A stretch of 64,000 nt of DNA from Oscillospiraceae bacterium (GTDB lineage Bacteria > Bacillota > Clostridia > Saccharofermentanales > Fastidiosipilaceae): assembly GCA_029983685.1 (NCBI GenBank), contig JASBZA010000004.1, positions 1 through 64,000 of the forward strand, written 5' to 3'. Below the pieces are notes generated by a model. That model saw only the letters and a program-made list of their open reading frames with translations. It made no database searches and had not been told where the DNA came from. The position numbers and the translations under genes were made by a program. How positions within the stretch are numbered: the stretch's first letter is position 1; every line of letters starts with the position of its first letter. Below, piece after piece: positions 1 to 8,703 of the stretch.

Positions 1-64
1 CAAGTTGTTTTCGTTTCATAAACTGTTTCAACTTACAACATTATTCTAGGAGGTATAAGCTAGC

Positions 65-931
65 ATGCAAATATTATTTAATGGCTTAGCAACCGGAGCA
101 ATTTATGCACTTATTGCTACAGGTTTTGCACTTATTTTTAATGTCCTTAAATTTTCTAACTTTTCTCACGGGGCAACTATGACGGCTGCCGCATTTGTAG
201 CCTACTTTGCTTTTAGCTCCGGCGGACATGGGCTATTTTCCACCTTGCTCGTAGCCGCTCTTGCCGGTGCTCTTATCGCACTTTTCGGTGAATTTGTGGG
301 CTTTAGGAGAATTATTGCGAATAATTCTCCATCAACATATTATTTTGTTTCGTCTATTACACTAGGTACCCTCTACGAAGGTCTGGTAACGATTAAAGCA
401 GGTTCGAATTTCTATAATTTCCCTCGATTCTTTAAGAATCCTACCATTCGGGTAGGGGAATTAGCCATTTCGACCTCGGATGTGGTTATGCTGGTGATTA
501 GCATTGTTGTTCTCATCGTACTCGGTTTTGTTATTCAGAAGACACAATTAGGAAGAGCGCTGCGGGCGGTTTCTTTTGATCGTGATACGGCACAGTTGAT
601 GGGCATCAATTCAACACGCATTATTCAAATCGCTTTTATTGTTTCCGGCTTATTAGCGGGTATTGCAGGTGTATTTTTGGGCGTAAAATATACACTTTAC
701 CCTACACTCGGTAATCTTGTAGTTAAAGGCTTTATCGCTTCCGTCATAGGCGGTTTGGGAAGTCTGCACGGAGCTGTGATCGGTGCTTTCCTTCTGGGAA
801 TTCTGGAAACTGTATTGCTCTATGTAATGGGTTCTGGCTATTCAACCATTGCAACCTTTGCAATTATGTTGCTTTTCCTTCTGCTGAGACCTCAGGGCAT
901 TTCAGGCAGCAACGTTGCTGAAAAGGCATAG
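65..931 (+). CDS. livH: Branched-chain amino acid-type ABC transporter permease LivH
   Basis: Membrane permease of a Liv/HAAT-class ABC importer, 288 residues, close to the usual LivH length, with about eight hydrophobic segments. The N-terminal NGLATGAIYALIATGFALIF and the C-terminal GLGSLHGAVIGAFLLGILE stretches are characteristic of the family. An AGGAGGT ribosome-binding site at 48-54 lies 10 bases before the ATG. It is the first gene visible of an operon running to 9474. The binding protein that normally precedes it would be off the left edge. The Liv class also carries urea, amides and aromatic acids, so the substrate is open. The downstream catabolic genes argue against ordinary leucine uptake, but that is inference. 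Confidence 0.9.
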   Translation: MQILFNGLATGAIYALIATGFALIFNVLKFSNFSHGATMTAAAFVAYFAFSSGGHGLFSTLLVAALAGALIALFGEFVGFRRIIANNSPSTYYFVSSITLGTLYEGLVTIKAGSNFYNFPRFFKNPTIRVGELAISTSDVVMLVISIVVLIVLGFVIQKTQLGRALRAVSFDRDTAQLMGINSTRIIQIAFIVSGLLAGIAGVFLGVKYTLYPTLGNLVVKGFIASVIGGLGSLHGAVIGAFLLGILETVLLYVMGSGYSTIATFAIMLLFLLLRPQGISGSNVAEKA

Positions 932-941
932 GAGGAAGAGT

Positions 942-1838
942 GTGAATACATTAGTTGCAAATATCCTTACGCAGGTATTTATTACAATTATTGCTGTTGT
1001 CGGTGTTTATGTTTTAACAGGCTTAACCGGCATGTTTAGCCTGGGCCAGGCCGCCTTTATGGCCATCGGTGCCTATACAGCCGGCTTGCTGGTTATTCGT
1101 TTAGGGATGCATATTGTGCCTGCTACTATCATAGCGGTTTTGTTGGCGGTGTTTATAGGTTTTCTAATTGGTTACCCGACGGTAAGACTTAGAAAGGACT
1201 ACATATCTCTGGTCACTTTGGGCTTTGGTGAAGCCATCGCCGCACTGCTAAATCGTATGCAGACCTTGACTGGCGGAGCTGCGGGTTTAACCGGTATTCC
1301 GCGTAAGACAACCTTTACCATCGCTTTTGTTTCAGCGATGGTGGCCATAGTTCTGGTTGCTTTTTTCAGAAGCAGCAAGTTCGGTAGACAGTGTATCGCC
1401 ATTCGCGATGATGAGCTGGCGGCTAAAGCGATGGGAACGAATGTTACATTTATCAAAATGAGAGCATTCCTTCTCAGCGTAGCTCTTACGGCCTACTCCG
1501 GTGTCCTTTATGCTTTCTATTTAAGCTATGTCGATCCTACGATATTCGGTTGGAAGAAAAGTGCAGACTGGATAATTATGGTCTTTTTCGGAGGAGTAAA
1601 CAGCTTGACAGGTTCTGTCTTAGGGGCTTTTACTTTGAGTGCCTTGCCTCAATTTTTAAGGAGTCTGGAAAGCTACCGCTTTGTTATCTATGCTGTACTG
1701 GTTCTTTTAATTATTAACTTCAAACCCTCAGGACTTCTCGGTGAGTGGGAACTAACGCCCCAAAACATCAAAAAACTTTTCTCCAAGATTAAGATGAAGT
1801 TTTCAAAGAAAGAGGATAAGCGAAATGGCAATGCTTGA
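942..1838 (+). CDS. livM: Branched-chain amino acid-type ABC transporter permease LivM
   Basis: Second membrane subunit of the Liv-type importer, 298 residues from the GTG at 942. I prefer this start because GGAGGAAG at 931-938 is correctly spaced before it. An upstream in-frame TTG at 915 would add nine basic residues inside livH and has no such site. Family marks are the GLTGMFSLGQAAFMAIGAYTA region and the cytoplasmic loop with IAIRDDELAAKAMG, which contacts the ATPase. The C-terminal tail is lysine-rich. The gene follows livH by 10 bases and overlaps livG by 14. Confidence 0.88.
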   Translation: MNTLVANILTQVFITIIAVVGVYVLTGLTGMFSLGQAAFMAIGAYTAGLLVIRLGMHIVPATIIAVLLAVFIGFLIGYPTVRLRKDYISLVTLGFGEAIAALLNRMQTLTGGAAGLTGIPRKTTFTIAFVSAMVAIVLVAFFRSSKFGRQCIAIRDDELAAKAMGTNVTFIKMRAFLLSVALTAYSGVLYAFYLSYVDPTIFGWKKSADWIIMVFFGGVNSLTGSVLGAFTLSALPQFLRSLESYRFVIYAVLVLLIINFKPSGLLGEWELTPQNIKKLFSKIKMKFSKKEDKRNGNA

Positions 1839-2592
1839 AGTCAATAACATTAGCAAAGCATTCGGAGGTGTAAGAGCTCTGGAAAATTTCAGTGTTCAAG
1901 TGGATGCAGGGGAAATACATGGCATTATAGGGCCAAATGGCGCCGGAAAAACAACTGCTCTTAATGTCATTTCCGGTATCTACGATACCGACTCCGGAGA
2001 AATTATCCTGGATGGAAACAGAATTGAAACGCTACCACAATATAAAAGAACCCGGCAAGGCTTAGGCAGGACTTTTCAAAACATTCGGCTATTTAAGGGA
2101 CTGAGTGTTGAAGAAAATGTGATGTGCGGTTATGACCACCATAGTTACTATACCGTTTTGGGCGGTCTCTTTCCCAGTCCAAGGAGATTCAGAGACGAGA
2201 AAAAAGCTTCGGAAATGGCAAGGCATTACTTAGATTTAGTTGGTGTTTTGTCCTATGCGGAGGAAAGACCGGATAATCTATCTTATGGTATTCAAAGGCG
2301 TATAGAAATTGCCAGAGCTCTAACGTGCACACCAAAAATCTTACTCTTAGATGAACCGGCAGCCGGGCTTAATCCAACTGAAGTTACTGAACTAACAGAG
2401 CTTATCAATCGTCTAGCTAAAGAGTTAAATATAGGGATTATTGTCATTGAACACCGCCTGGAATTGATTATGTCCATCTCTGATCGAGTCCATGTTCTGA
2501 ATTTCGGTAAACCTATTGCTTCGGGGACGCCGGATGAAGTTCAAAATAACCAAGAGGTCATCGATGCCTACTTGGGCGTGGAGGAAGATTAA
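1825..2592 (+). CDS. livG: Liv-type ABC transporter ATP-binding protein LivG
   Basis: ATPase subunit of the importer, 255 residues. Walker A is GPNGAGKT at residues 36-43. The signature loop is LSYGIQRRIEIARAL, the LSYG form usual for LivG rather than LSGGQ. Walker B is ILLLDEPAAGLN and the switch histidine is in IVIEHRLE. AGAGGA at 1811-1816 serves the ATG at 1825. A second ATG two codons later is possible. It overlaps the end of livM, showing translational coupling. Confidence 0.92.
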   Translation: MAMLEVNNISKAFGGVRALENFSVQVDAGEIHGIIGPNGAGKTTALNVISGIYDTDSGEIILDGNRIETLPQYKRTRQGLGRTFQNIRLFKGLSVEENVMCGYDHHSYYTVLGGLFPSPRRFRDEKKASEMARHYLDLVGVLSYAEERPDNLSYGIQRRIEIARALTCTPKILLLDEPAAGLNPTEVTELTELINRLAKELNIGIIVIEHRLELIMSISDRVHVLNFGKPIASGTPDEVQNNQEVIDAYLGVEED

Positions 2593-2593
2593 C

Positions 2594-3301
2594 GTGTCAA
2601 ACATAATGGAAGTAAAAGACCTTAATGTTAGTTATGGTTATATTAGGGCTCTCAAGGACGTCAATATCAGTATCAAGAAAAACCAGATTGTTTCAATTAT
2701 CGGCGCCAACGGTGCCGGGAAAAGTTCTCTTTTGAGAACCATTTCAGGCTTGGTCAAACCGGTATCCGGTCGTATTGAGTTCGAAGGTGAGCCCTTACCC
2801 AGGAAACCGCATAAAATTGTCAAAAAAGGCGTTGTTCACGTCCCGGAAGGGCGTAAAACGTTTTCCGGTTTGACTATTGAGGATAATTTACTAATCGGTG
2901 GGTACGGCTCCAAAAGTGAGAAGCTCAAAGAAGAGATTGAGGAATATTATGAACGTTTCCCTATTTTAGGAGAGCGCAGGAAGCAATTCGCCGGGACTTT
3001 ATCTGGTGGTGAGCAGCAGATGCTTGCCGTTGCCAGAGGTTTGATGTCTCATCCCAAACTTCTGCTCCTTGATGAGCCTTCTATGGGGCTTGCTCCTTTA
3101 ATTGTGAATCAGATCTTCGATTTAATCCAAGAAATCAATGACTCTGGTATTACTATTCTTCTTGTAGAACAGAATGCCAGAAAGGCTTTAGCTATTGCAG
3201 ACTATGCTTATGTTTTGGAAAACGGATCCATTCGTTTAGAAGGCAAAGGACAGGAATTGTTGAAGTCGGAAGCTGTACGCAAAGCTTATTTAGGAGCTTA
3301 G
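2594..3301 (+). CDS. livF: Liv-type ABC transporter ATP-binding protein LivF
   Basis: Second ATPase of the importer, 235 residues. Walker A is GANGAGKS, the signature is LSGGEQQMLAVARGL and Walker B is LLLLDEPSMGLAP, all typical of LivF. I place the start at GTG 2594, one base after the livG stop and preceded by GAGGAAG. An ATG at 2606 is the alternative. An open frame continues upstream into livG but has no family similarity there. The sequence is clearly related to the second LivF at 49796 but the two are not recent duplicates. Confidence 0.9.
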   Translation: MSNIMEVKDLNVSYGYIRALKDVNISIKKNQIVSIIGANGAGKSSLLRTISGLVKPVSGRIEFEGEPLPRKPHKIVKKGVVHVPEGRKTFSGLTIEDNLLIGGYGSKSEKLKEEIEEYYERFPILGERRKQFAGTLSGGEQQMLAVARGLMSHPKLLLLDEPSMGLAPLIVNQIFDLIQEINDSGITILLVEQNARKALAIADYAYVLENGSIRLEGKGQELLKSEAVRKAYLGA

Positions 3302-3324
3302 GCTTTGCTTTTGGAGGTGGAGAA

Positions 3325-3711
3325 ATGACTATACAGCAAGAAAATTCTGAAGCCTATGTACTTGACTTAAAGCTCGATCATATCGGTGTGCATTGTCAAG
3401 ACGCCAAGGAAGCTCTTTATGCAGTTGATTTTTTTGAGCGTTTTTTTGGTCTAGAGACAAACCTGGATCGAGAAAATGAGAGTTCTGCATGGACGGGAAA
3501 TCAAATTGAATGGATGAAAGAAGCGCCTAACGATAGCGTGGCACATTTTGCCTTAGCAACATCTGACCTCATGAAAGCACGTCAGCACTTTGAGTCTTTA
3601 GGTTTTGAGTTTGATGACAAGAGTCTAAAATATTCACCAGACGGAAAACCACTTGTAATTTATGCCAAACAAACGATAGCAGGCTTTTCCTGGCAGTTGA
3701 TACAGCGCTAA
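3325..3711 (+). CDS. VOC-superfamily (glyoxalase/bleomycin-resistance fold) protein
   Basis: A 128-residue protein with the beta-alpha-beta-beta-beta pattern of the vicinal oxygen chelate fold. It begins with the typical LKLDHIGVHCQDAKEA strand, then a FFERFFGLE helix, and a second half with VAHFALATSDLMKARQHFESLGFE. The first-half His and second-half His (VAHFAL) are candidate metal ligands. Such proteins act as epimerases, lyases, dioxygenases or isomerases on metal-chelated substrates. Its place between a transporter and a dehydratase suggests a catabolic step. GGAGGTGG lies just upstream of the ATG. The exact reaction is unknown. Confidence 0.75.
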   Translation: MTIQQENSEAYVLDLKLDHIGVHCQDAKEALYAVDFFERFFGLETNLDRENESSAWTGNQIEWMKEAPNDSVAHFALATSDLMKARQHFESLGFEFDDKSLKYSPDGKPLVIYAKQTIAGFSWQLIQR

Positions 3712-3750
3712 GAATAAGTTTGGAAAGATGAAGATTTAGGAGATTTAAGA

Positions 3751-5433
3751 ATGATACGCAAATGGAATGAAGAATCATTAGATCATAGGAATGCCTTGCT
3801 TTATGCCATGGGAATTAGCCATGAAGATGTAAAGCGACCCATAATCGGTATTATTAATTCATGGAATGAGATGAACCCTGGTCACTTCCCGCTACGTGAT
3901 GTAATCCCTGAGATTAAAGAAGAAATCTATAAGGCCGGCGGATTAGCCCTAGAGTTACCAAGTATCGGTATTTGTGACGGGATTTGTTCTAACACACCCG
4001 GCGACCGCTACACCTTGCCGACCCGCGACTTGGTATCTTCTGAAGTTGAGACTTTGGCCGAATTAAACGGTCTGGAAGGCATGATTCTCCTATCTACCTG
4101 TGACAAAATTGTTCCGGGTATGGTGATGGGTGCACTGAGAGTAGACATACCGGCAGTTGTATTTACCGGTGGTTATATGGCAGCGGGACGTCACAAGGGC
4201 AAACTCATTACCTTGACCCATCAGAAGCAGGCATATGCTGCGTACAAGGAAGGTTCGATTAGTCGTGAAGAATATAAGGACATTGTCAGTAATGTTTGCC
4301 CAGGGCCTGGAGCTTGTCCATTTATGGGAACGGCCAACACCATGTGCGCTATGGCGGAAGTACTGGGCCTTTCACCACATGGTAATGCCAGCGTGAAGAG
4401 TCAGACCGAGGCATGGCATGAGATGGCAAGAGTTGCGGCAAGAGGTGTAATGGATGCTTGGAAGAAGCAACTTAGACCTTCCGACATCATTGATTTGGAG
4501 AGCTTTAAAAATGTCATTCGTTATATGATGGCAACCGGAGGCTCAACCAATAGTCTTCTACATATTCCCGCTATTGCCAAACAAATGGGCTATGAGATTT
4601 CACCATTGCTATTCGATGATATCAGCCGAGAAGTGCCCCATATTTCTGCAATTTATCCGAATCATCCGAGTTATAGCATGGAAGATTTTGATAGAGCTGG
4701 CGGACTTGCTGTCGTCATTAAGGAATTGGCCGAAGCAGGGCTTATTAATCTCGAGTCCAAAGGGATGTTCGGTACATTGGCGGACAAGATTTCTAATGTT
4801 GAAAACAAAGATTTAGACGTTATTCACAAAGTCTCTGATCCTATTCATCAGCAAGGTGGTTTAGCGGTTTTGAAAGGAAATATTGGAACAGACAGTGCTA
4901 TTGTTAAGTTTAGTGCTGTGGATGCTAGCGCCCTGAGTTTTACAGGTAAGGCAAAGTGCTATGACTCGCAAGATGAAGCCTGGGAAGCAATTTTAAATGA
5001 TGAAATAGTCGCAGGTGATGTCGTTGTAATTCGCTATGAAGGCCCTAAAGGTAGTCCGGGAATGCCACATATGGAAACATTTATGGCTGCTGTTCTGGGC
5101 AAGGGATTAGGATCAAAGATTGCCTTAGTTTCAGACGGCCGTTTTTCCGGTGCAACAGGCGGCTTGGCCATAGGCCATGTAAGTCCCGAAGCTTATGAGG
5201 GCGGTAATATCGCACTTATAGAAAATGGTGATAAAATTCATATTGATATTGAAAAACGCTGCCTAGAAATCCATGTGTCGGACCAAACCTTTGCCGAACG
5301 TAGAAAACTGTGGAAACGTGTTGAAAAACCTGCGAAAGGTTGGCTTAATCTCTATCGCAAGATATCAACTTCAGCACATTACGGTGCCACTGTTTATTGG
5401 GAGAATGAAACCGATGAACCCTCTGGGTATTAA
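3751..5433 (+). CDS. IlvD/Edd-family dehydratase (probable sugar-acid dehydratase)
   Basis: A 560-residue iron-sulfur dehydratase of the dihydroxyacid/6-phosphogluconate dehydratase family. Candidate cluster cysteines are in GICDGICSNTPGDRYTLP (C75/C79), STCDKIVPG (C117) and CPGPGACPFMGTAN (C189). The lysine of CDK (119) corresponds to the carbamylated Mg ligand. ATGGSTNSLLHI and the C-terminal SDGRFSGATGGLAIGHVSPEA are also family hallmarks. The neighbouring epimerase and dehydrogenases, and the absence of other ilv genes, favour a sugar-acid dehydratase (such as those for arabinonate, xylonate or galactonate) over IlvD. That assignment is inference. The gene end overlaps the next gene. Confidence 0.85.
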   Translation: MIRKWNEESLDHRNALLYAMGISHEDVKRPIIGIINSWNEMNPGHFPLRDVIPEIKEEIYKAGGLALELPSIGICDGICSNTPGDRYTLPTRDLVSSEVETLAELNGLEGMILLSTCDKIVPGMVMGALRVDIPAVVFTGGYMAAGRHKGKLITLTHQKQAYAAYKEGSISREEYKDIVSNVCPGPGACPFMGTANTMCAMAEVLGLSPHGNASVKSQTEAWHEMARVAARGVMDAWKKQLRPSDIIDLESFKNVIRYMMATGGSTNSLLHIPAIAKQMGYEISPLLFDDISREVPHISAIYPNHPSYSMEDFDRAGGLAVVIKELAEAGLINLESKGMFGTLADKISNVENKDLDVIHKVSDPIHQQGGLAVLKGNIGTDSAIVKFSAVDASALSFTGKAKCYDSQDEAWEAILNDEIVAGDVVVIRYEGPKGSPGMPHMETFMAAVLGKGLGSKIALVSDGRFSGATGGLAIGHVSPEAYEGGNIALIENGDKIHIDIEKRCLEIHVSDQTFAERRKLWKRVEKPAKGWLNLYRKISTSAHYGATVYWENETDEPSGY

Positions 5434-6253
5434 TTTATGGAATTGGGTCATTCGCCTGAATGAGGTTAAGATAGAGCATATCAACAAAGTTTCCCAATTG
5501 GGCTTTACTGCTATTGAGTTCCCGATGACAGAAGCTTGGATAGAAGCATCCCTTATAGAACGTACAAAGACATTAGGTCTAAATGTAAGTCTTTGTGCAG
5601 CACTAGGCCAAGGAAGAGATGTTTCGAACTTCGACCCGGATATTAGAGAAAGAACCTTAGTCTATTTGGAGCAATGCTTGGAAACGGCTTCCGCGATTGG
5701 GGCCTCAGTCTTAGTAGGCCCACTCTATGCTGGTAGTGGCAAGCGTCATCACTTACCGACTGATGAAGAAAAAAGAGAGTGGGAGCTGGCTGTTTTAGGG
5801 ATTTCCCGTTTGGCCCGCAAGGCAAGAGCAAAAGGGCTTAAGCTTGCTCTTGAACCTCTTAATCGCTATCGTACCTCTGTCGTAAACACCTCAAAACAGG
5901 TTTTGCAACTGCTTGATGATATTAATGAGGATAATGTAGGCGTACATTATGATACCTTTCATGCTGCGATTGAAGAGGATGACATTTTGGCATCAATGGA
6001 AGAGGTTTTGAAGTCCGGAAGAATGTATCATTTCCATGCCTGTGCAGCGAATCGCGGCGCCCCTGGCAAAGGCTATTTACCATGGAAAGACATTTTTGCC
6101 CTGTTGAAAAAATACAACTATCAAGGACATATCACTATGGAAACCTTTCTTCCCGGAGGGCTAGATAGTGGTTGGGTAGCATCGGATGAAAATCCAGACC
6201 AAGTGGCAGCCTCAGGCCTTGCCTATATGCGTAACGTTATGGAATTTTTATAG
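5414..6253 (+). CDS. Sugar epimerase/isomerase, D-tagatose 3-epimerase-like TIM barrel
   Basis: A 279-residue AP-endonuclease-2 fold TIM barrel. It has the four metal ligands of the D-tagatose/D-psicose 3-epimerase group: E147 in LALEPLNRY, D180 in HYDTFH, H208 in YHFHAC and E243 in HITMETF. The NRGAPGKGYLPW segment also fits this group. It probably epimerises a keto-sugar or related polyol at C3. I chose ATG 5414 because GGGAG at 5399-5403 is well spaced. ATG 5405 is possible. Either way the start lies inside the dehydratase gene, so the two are translationally coupled. Confidence 0.82.
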   Translation: MNPLGINLWNWVIRLNEVKIEHINKVSQLGFTAIEFPMTEAWIEASLIERTKTLGLNVSLCAALGQGRDVSNFDPDIRERTLVYLEQCLETASAIGASVLVGPLYAGSGKRHHLPTDEEKREWELAVLGISRLARKARAKGLKLALEPLNRYRTSVVNTSKQVLQLLDDINEDNVGVHYDTFHAAIEEDDILASMEEVLKSGRMYHFHACAANRGAPGKGYLPWKDIFALLKKYNYQGHITMETFLPGGLDSGWVASDENPDQVAASGLAYMRNVMEFL

Positions 6254-6269
6254 AGAAATGGAGTGAAAA

Positions 6270-7646
6270 ATGGCTAAACATGAGAAATTTAATTTTAAAA
6301 CGTATGAAGATTTGGAGAGCAAGATTAATGCGTTGGGCGTTGATGTGAGCCTTCAAAAAGATCTTAGCCCTCTAGCTCAAAAGGTAAATATCGGTCATAA
6401 AATTGCACCAAATGCTATTGCGGTTTTGCCTATGGAGGGCTGTGATTCCAATACGGATGGCTCTCCTTCGGAATTAACCGAGAGACGCTATATGCGCTTT
6501 GCCTCGGGAGGTGCCGGTCTATTGTGGTGGGAAGCCAACGCCATCGTTCCAGAAGGACGCGCGAATGCGTTACAAATGATGCTAACGGCTTCTAATGTCG
6601 GAAAATTTTCTGCGCTGCTGAAAAAAACACAGAAGGCTGCGGCTGAATATAACGGTGTAGAGCATAAAGCTATCAATATTTTGCAGTTAACCCATAGTGG
6701 ACGTTATAGTCGTCCCGAAGGCCACGTGCCGCGTCCTCTGGTACCACAGCATGACCCCTTACTGGATGAAAGAAGTGGAGTTGATCCTTCAAGTGATAAG
6801 CAAATTGTTAGTGATGCTTATTTGGATTCACTCGTTGAGCGTTATGTTTACAGTGCTAAACTTGCCTGGGAGGCTGGTTTTGATGGCGTTGATATTAAGT
6901 CATGCCATCGTTATCTGGTGAGTGAGCTTCTTGCGTCCTACACACGTGAAGGCCGTTACGGCGGTAGTTTTGAAAATCGCACACGCTTAGTTAGGGATAC
7001 GGTACGGGCTATCAAGCAAGCCTGTGGCGAAGATTTTATTGTTGCTTGTCGATTCAATGTTTTTGATTGTCACCCCTATCCTTATGGTTTTGGCGTGGAT
7101 AAAGAGGATTTCTGGGTTTTTGACCCTGAAGAGCCGATGGCCTTTGTGCGCATGTTAAAAGAAGAAGGTGTAGAGCTTCTTAGCAATTCTGCAGGTAATC
7201 CCTATTATATTTATCCTCAGGTAACACGTCCTTTTGATCTTTCCAGTATGGGTATTCCCGTACCGAATGAACACCCTCTGGAAAGTATTGAGCGTCTATT
7301 TTCCTTTACTCGCAAAATCCAAAACGAAGCAGGTGATATCCCGGTTGTGGGGAATGGTTACTCCTGGTTGAGGCAATTTGCTCCCTATGTAGGAGCAGCC
7401 AATCTAATGAAGCACGATTGTAGCTTTATGGGCTTGGGGCGTTCTAGCTTTGCTTATCCGAATGCGCCACGTGACATTTTGCAAAAAGGAGAAATGGATC
7501 CTCGATCTGTTTGCATTGCCTGCTCAAAATGCACTCAGATTATGCGAGATCATGGCCGTACGGGCTGTGTAGTACGCGATGCCGAGCTCTATGCGCCGCT
7601 CTATCGCCAAGCCAGAAAAGATGCGGAAGGAAGAGAAAACGTATGA
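6270..7646 (+). CDS. NADH:flavin oxidoreductase, Old Yellow Enzyme-like, with C-terminal cysteine cluster
   Basis: A 458-residue FMN TIM barrel of the OYE/2,4-dienoyl-CoA reductase class, without the second flavin/NAD domain of the long members. Visible marks are LQLTHSGRYSRP, the YVYSAKLAWEAGFDGVDI segment and TREGRYGGSFENRTRL. The usual HxxH/HxxN substrate pair is KSCH here (K210, H213), so one ligand-binding histidine is replaced. Near the C terminus C415, C418, C421 and C433 form a C-x2-C-x2-C-x11-C motif that could hold a 4Fe-4S cluster. It ends in an ATGA overlap with the next gene. The substrate is unknown. Confidence 0.8.
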   Translation: MAKHEKFNFKTYEDLESKINALGVDVSLQKDLSPLAQKVNIGHKIAPNAIAVLPMEGCDSNTDGSPSELTERRYMRFASGGAGLLWWEANAIVPEGRANALQMMLTASNVGKFSALLKKTQKAAAEYNGVEHKAINILQLTHSGRYSRPEGHVPRPLVPQHDPLLDERSGVDPSSDKQIVSDAYLDSLVERYVYSAKLAWEAGFDGVDIKSCHRYLVSELLASYTREGRYGGSFENRTRLVRDTVRAIKQACGEDFIVACRFNVFDCHPYPYGFGVDKEDFWVFDPEEPMAFVRMLKEEGVELLSNSAGNPYYIYPQVTRPFDLSSMGIPVPNEHPLESIERLFSFTRKIQNEAGDIPVVGNGYSWLRQFAPYVGAANLMKHDCSFMGLGRSSFAYPNAPRDILQKGEMDPRSVCIACSKCTQIMRDHGRTGCVVRDAELYAPLYRQARKDAEGRENV

Positions 7647-8674
7647 AAGAAAGAATGAACCGTATAGCACGTGTCGTTGAACCCTTTAAAACAGATTTTA
7701 TAGAGCGGAAAATCCGACCCCTGGAAGCCGATGAGGTCTTAATTGAAGTCAAAGCGAGTTGTGTATGTGGGAGTGATCTTCATATTTTCAGAGACAAACA
7801 TCCTTCTGTAACCTTGCCGGTAACCATAGGCCATGAAATGAGCGGTGAAATTGTTGAACTGGGGAGTGCCTCTGGAGACTCTTTCTCTTTGGGTGATCGC
7901 GTTACCGTCGAACCTTGTATTACCTGCGGACAATGTGAAGCTTGTCGCCACGGAGATTATGGTTATTGTGAAAATATTAGCTTCACCTATCGCAATGGCG
8001 ATGGGACGATGGCAAAATACATGGTTGCAAAGCAATCTCATGTCTTTAAACTTCCCGATTATCTCGATTACGAAGAAGGAGCACTTATTGAACCATTGAG
8101 TGTTGCTACCCATGCCGTTAGACGTGCCAACATTGATCTGGGTGATTGTGTTGTGGTTATTGGAGCGGGGGCTATTGGTATTTTAGTTGCCGCGCTTTGT
8201 AAGTACAGAGGCGCTTCGAAGGTAGTCATTGCAGACTTTTCGGACGAACGCTTGAATTTGGCCCAAGCATTTGGCGTCACTCATACAGTGAATTCCCGTA
8301 ACGTAGACCTACTGGAATTTGTCGACACACTGACTTCCGGTCGAGGTGCCGATAAAAGTTTTGAATGTGTGGGGAAGGAATCTTCTTTTATACAAGCCAT
8401 GTATTGTCTCAAAAGAAACGGTTTAGCTACAAATATCGGTATTTTTGAAGAAGCTAATATTTCTATCCCGGCAAGCCGCTTTATAACCCATGAAATTAAG
8501 GTCCAAGGGGCACAAGGCTACTGTTGGGATTTTCCTATTGCTATAGAAGTTGCCAAAGATTTACCCTTAAAAAAGCTAATTACACACCGTTTTGCTTTGG
8601 AAGAAATTCAAAAAGCTTTGGAAACCGCTAACGATAGGTCAGCGAAGTCAATGAAGGTGTTAGTTAAACCATAG
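7643..8674 (+). CDS. Zinc-dependent medium-chain alcohol/polyol dehydrogenase
   Basis: A 343-residue MDR enzyme that oxidises or reduces a secondary alcohol with NAD(P). The catalytic zinc ligands are C42 in SCVCGSD and H64-E65 in GHEMSGE. The structural zinc is held by C95, C98, C101 and C109. The Rossmann motif is VVIGAGAIGILVAA. The family includes sorbitol, threonine and galactitol dehydrogenases. The ATG at 7643 overlaps the TGA of the preceding flavoenzyme gene and has GGAAGGAAGAG upstream. An open frame extends further upstream but is only the shadow of that gene. Confidence 0.87.
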   Translation: MKERMNRIARVVEPFKTDFIERKIRPLEADEVLIEVKASCVCGSDLHIFRDKHPSVTLPVTIGHEMSGEIVELGSASGDSFSLGDRVTVEPCITCGQCEACRHGDYGYCENISFTYRNGDGTMAKYMVAKQSHVFKLPDYLDYEEGALIEPLSVATHAVRRANIDLGDCVVVIGAGAIGILVAALCKYRGASKVVIADFSDERLNLAQAFGVTHTVNSRNVDLLEFVDTLTSGRGADKSFECVGKESSFIQAMYCLKRNGLATNIGIFEEANISIPASRFITHEIKVQGAQGYCWDFPIAIEVAKDLPLKKLITHRFALEEIQKALETANDRSAKSMKVLVKP

Positions 8675-8703
8675 ATTTCTAATTAGAAAGGTATTAGTTA
8701 AAA

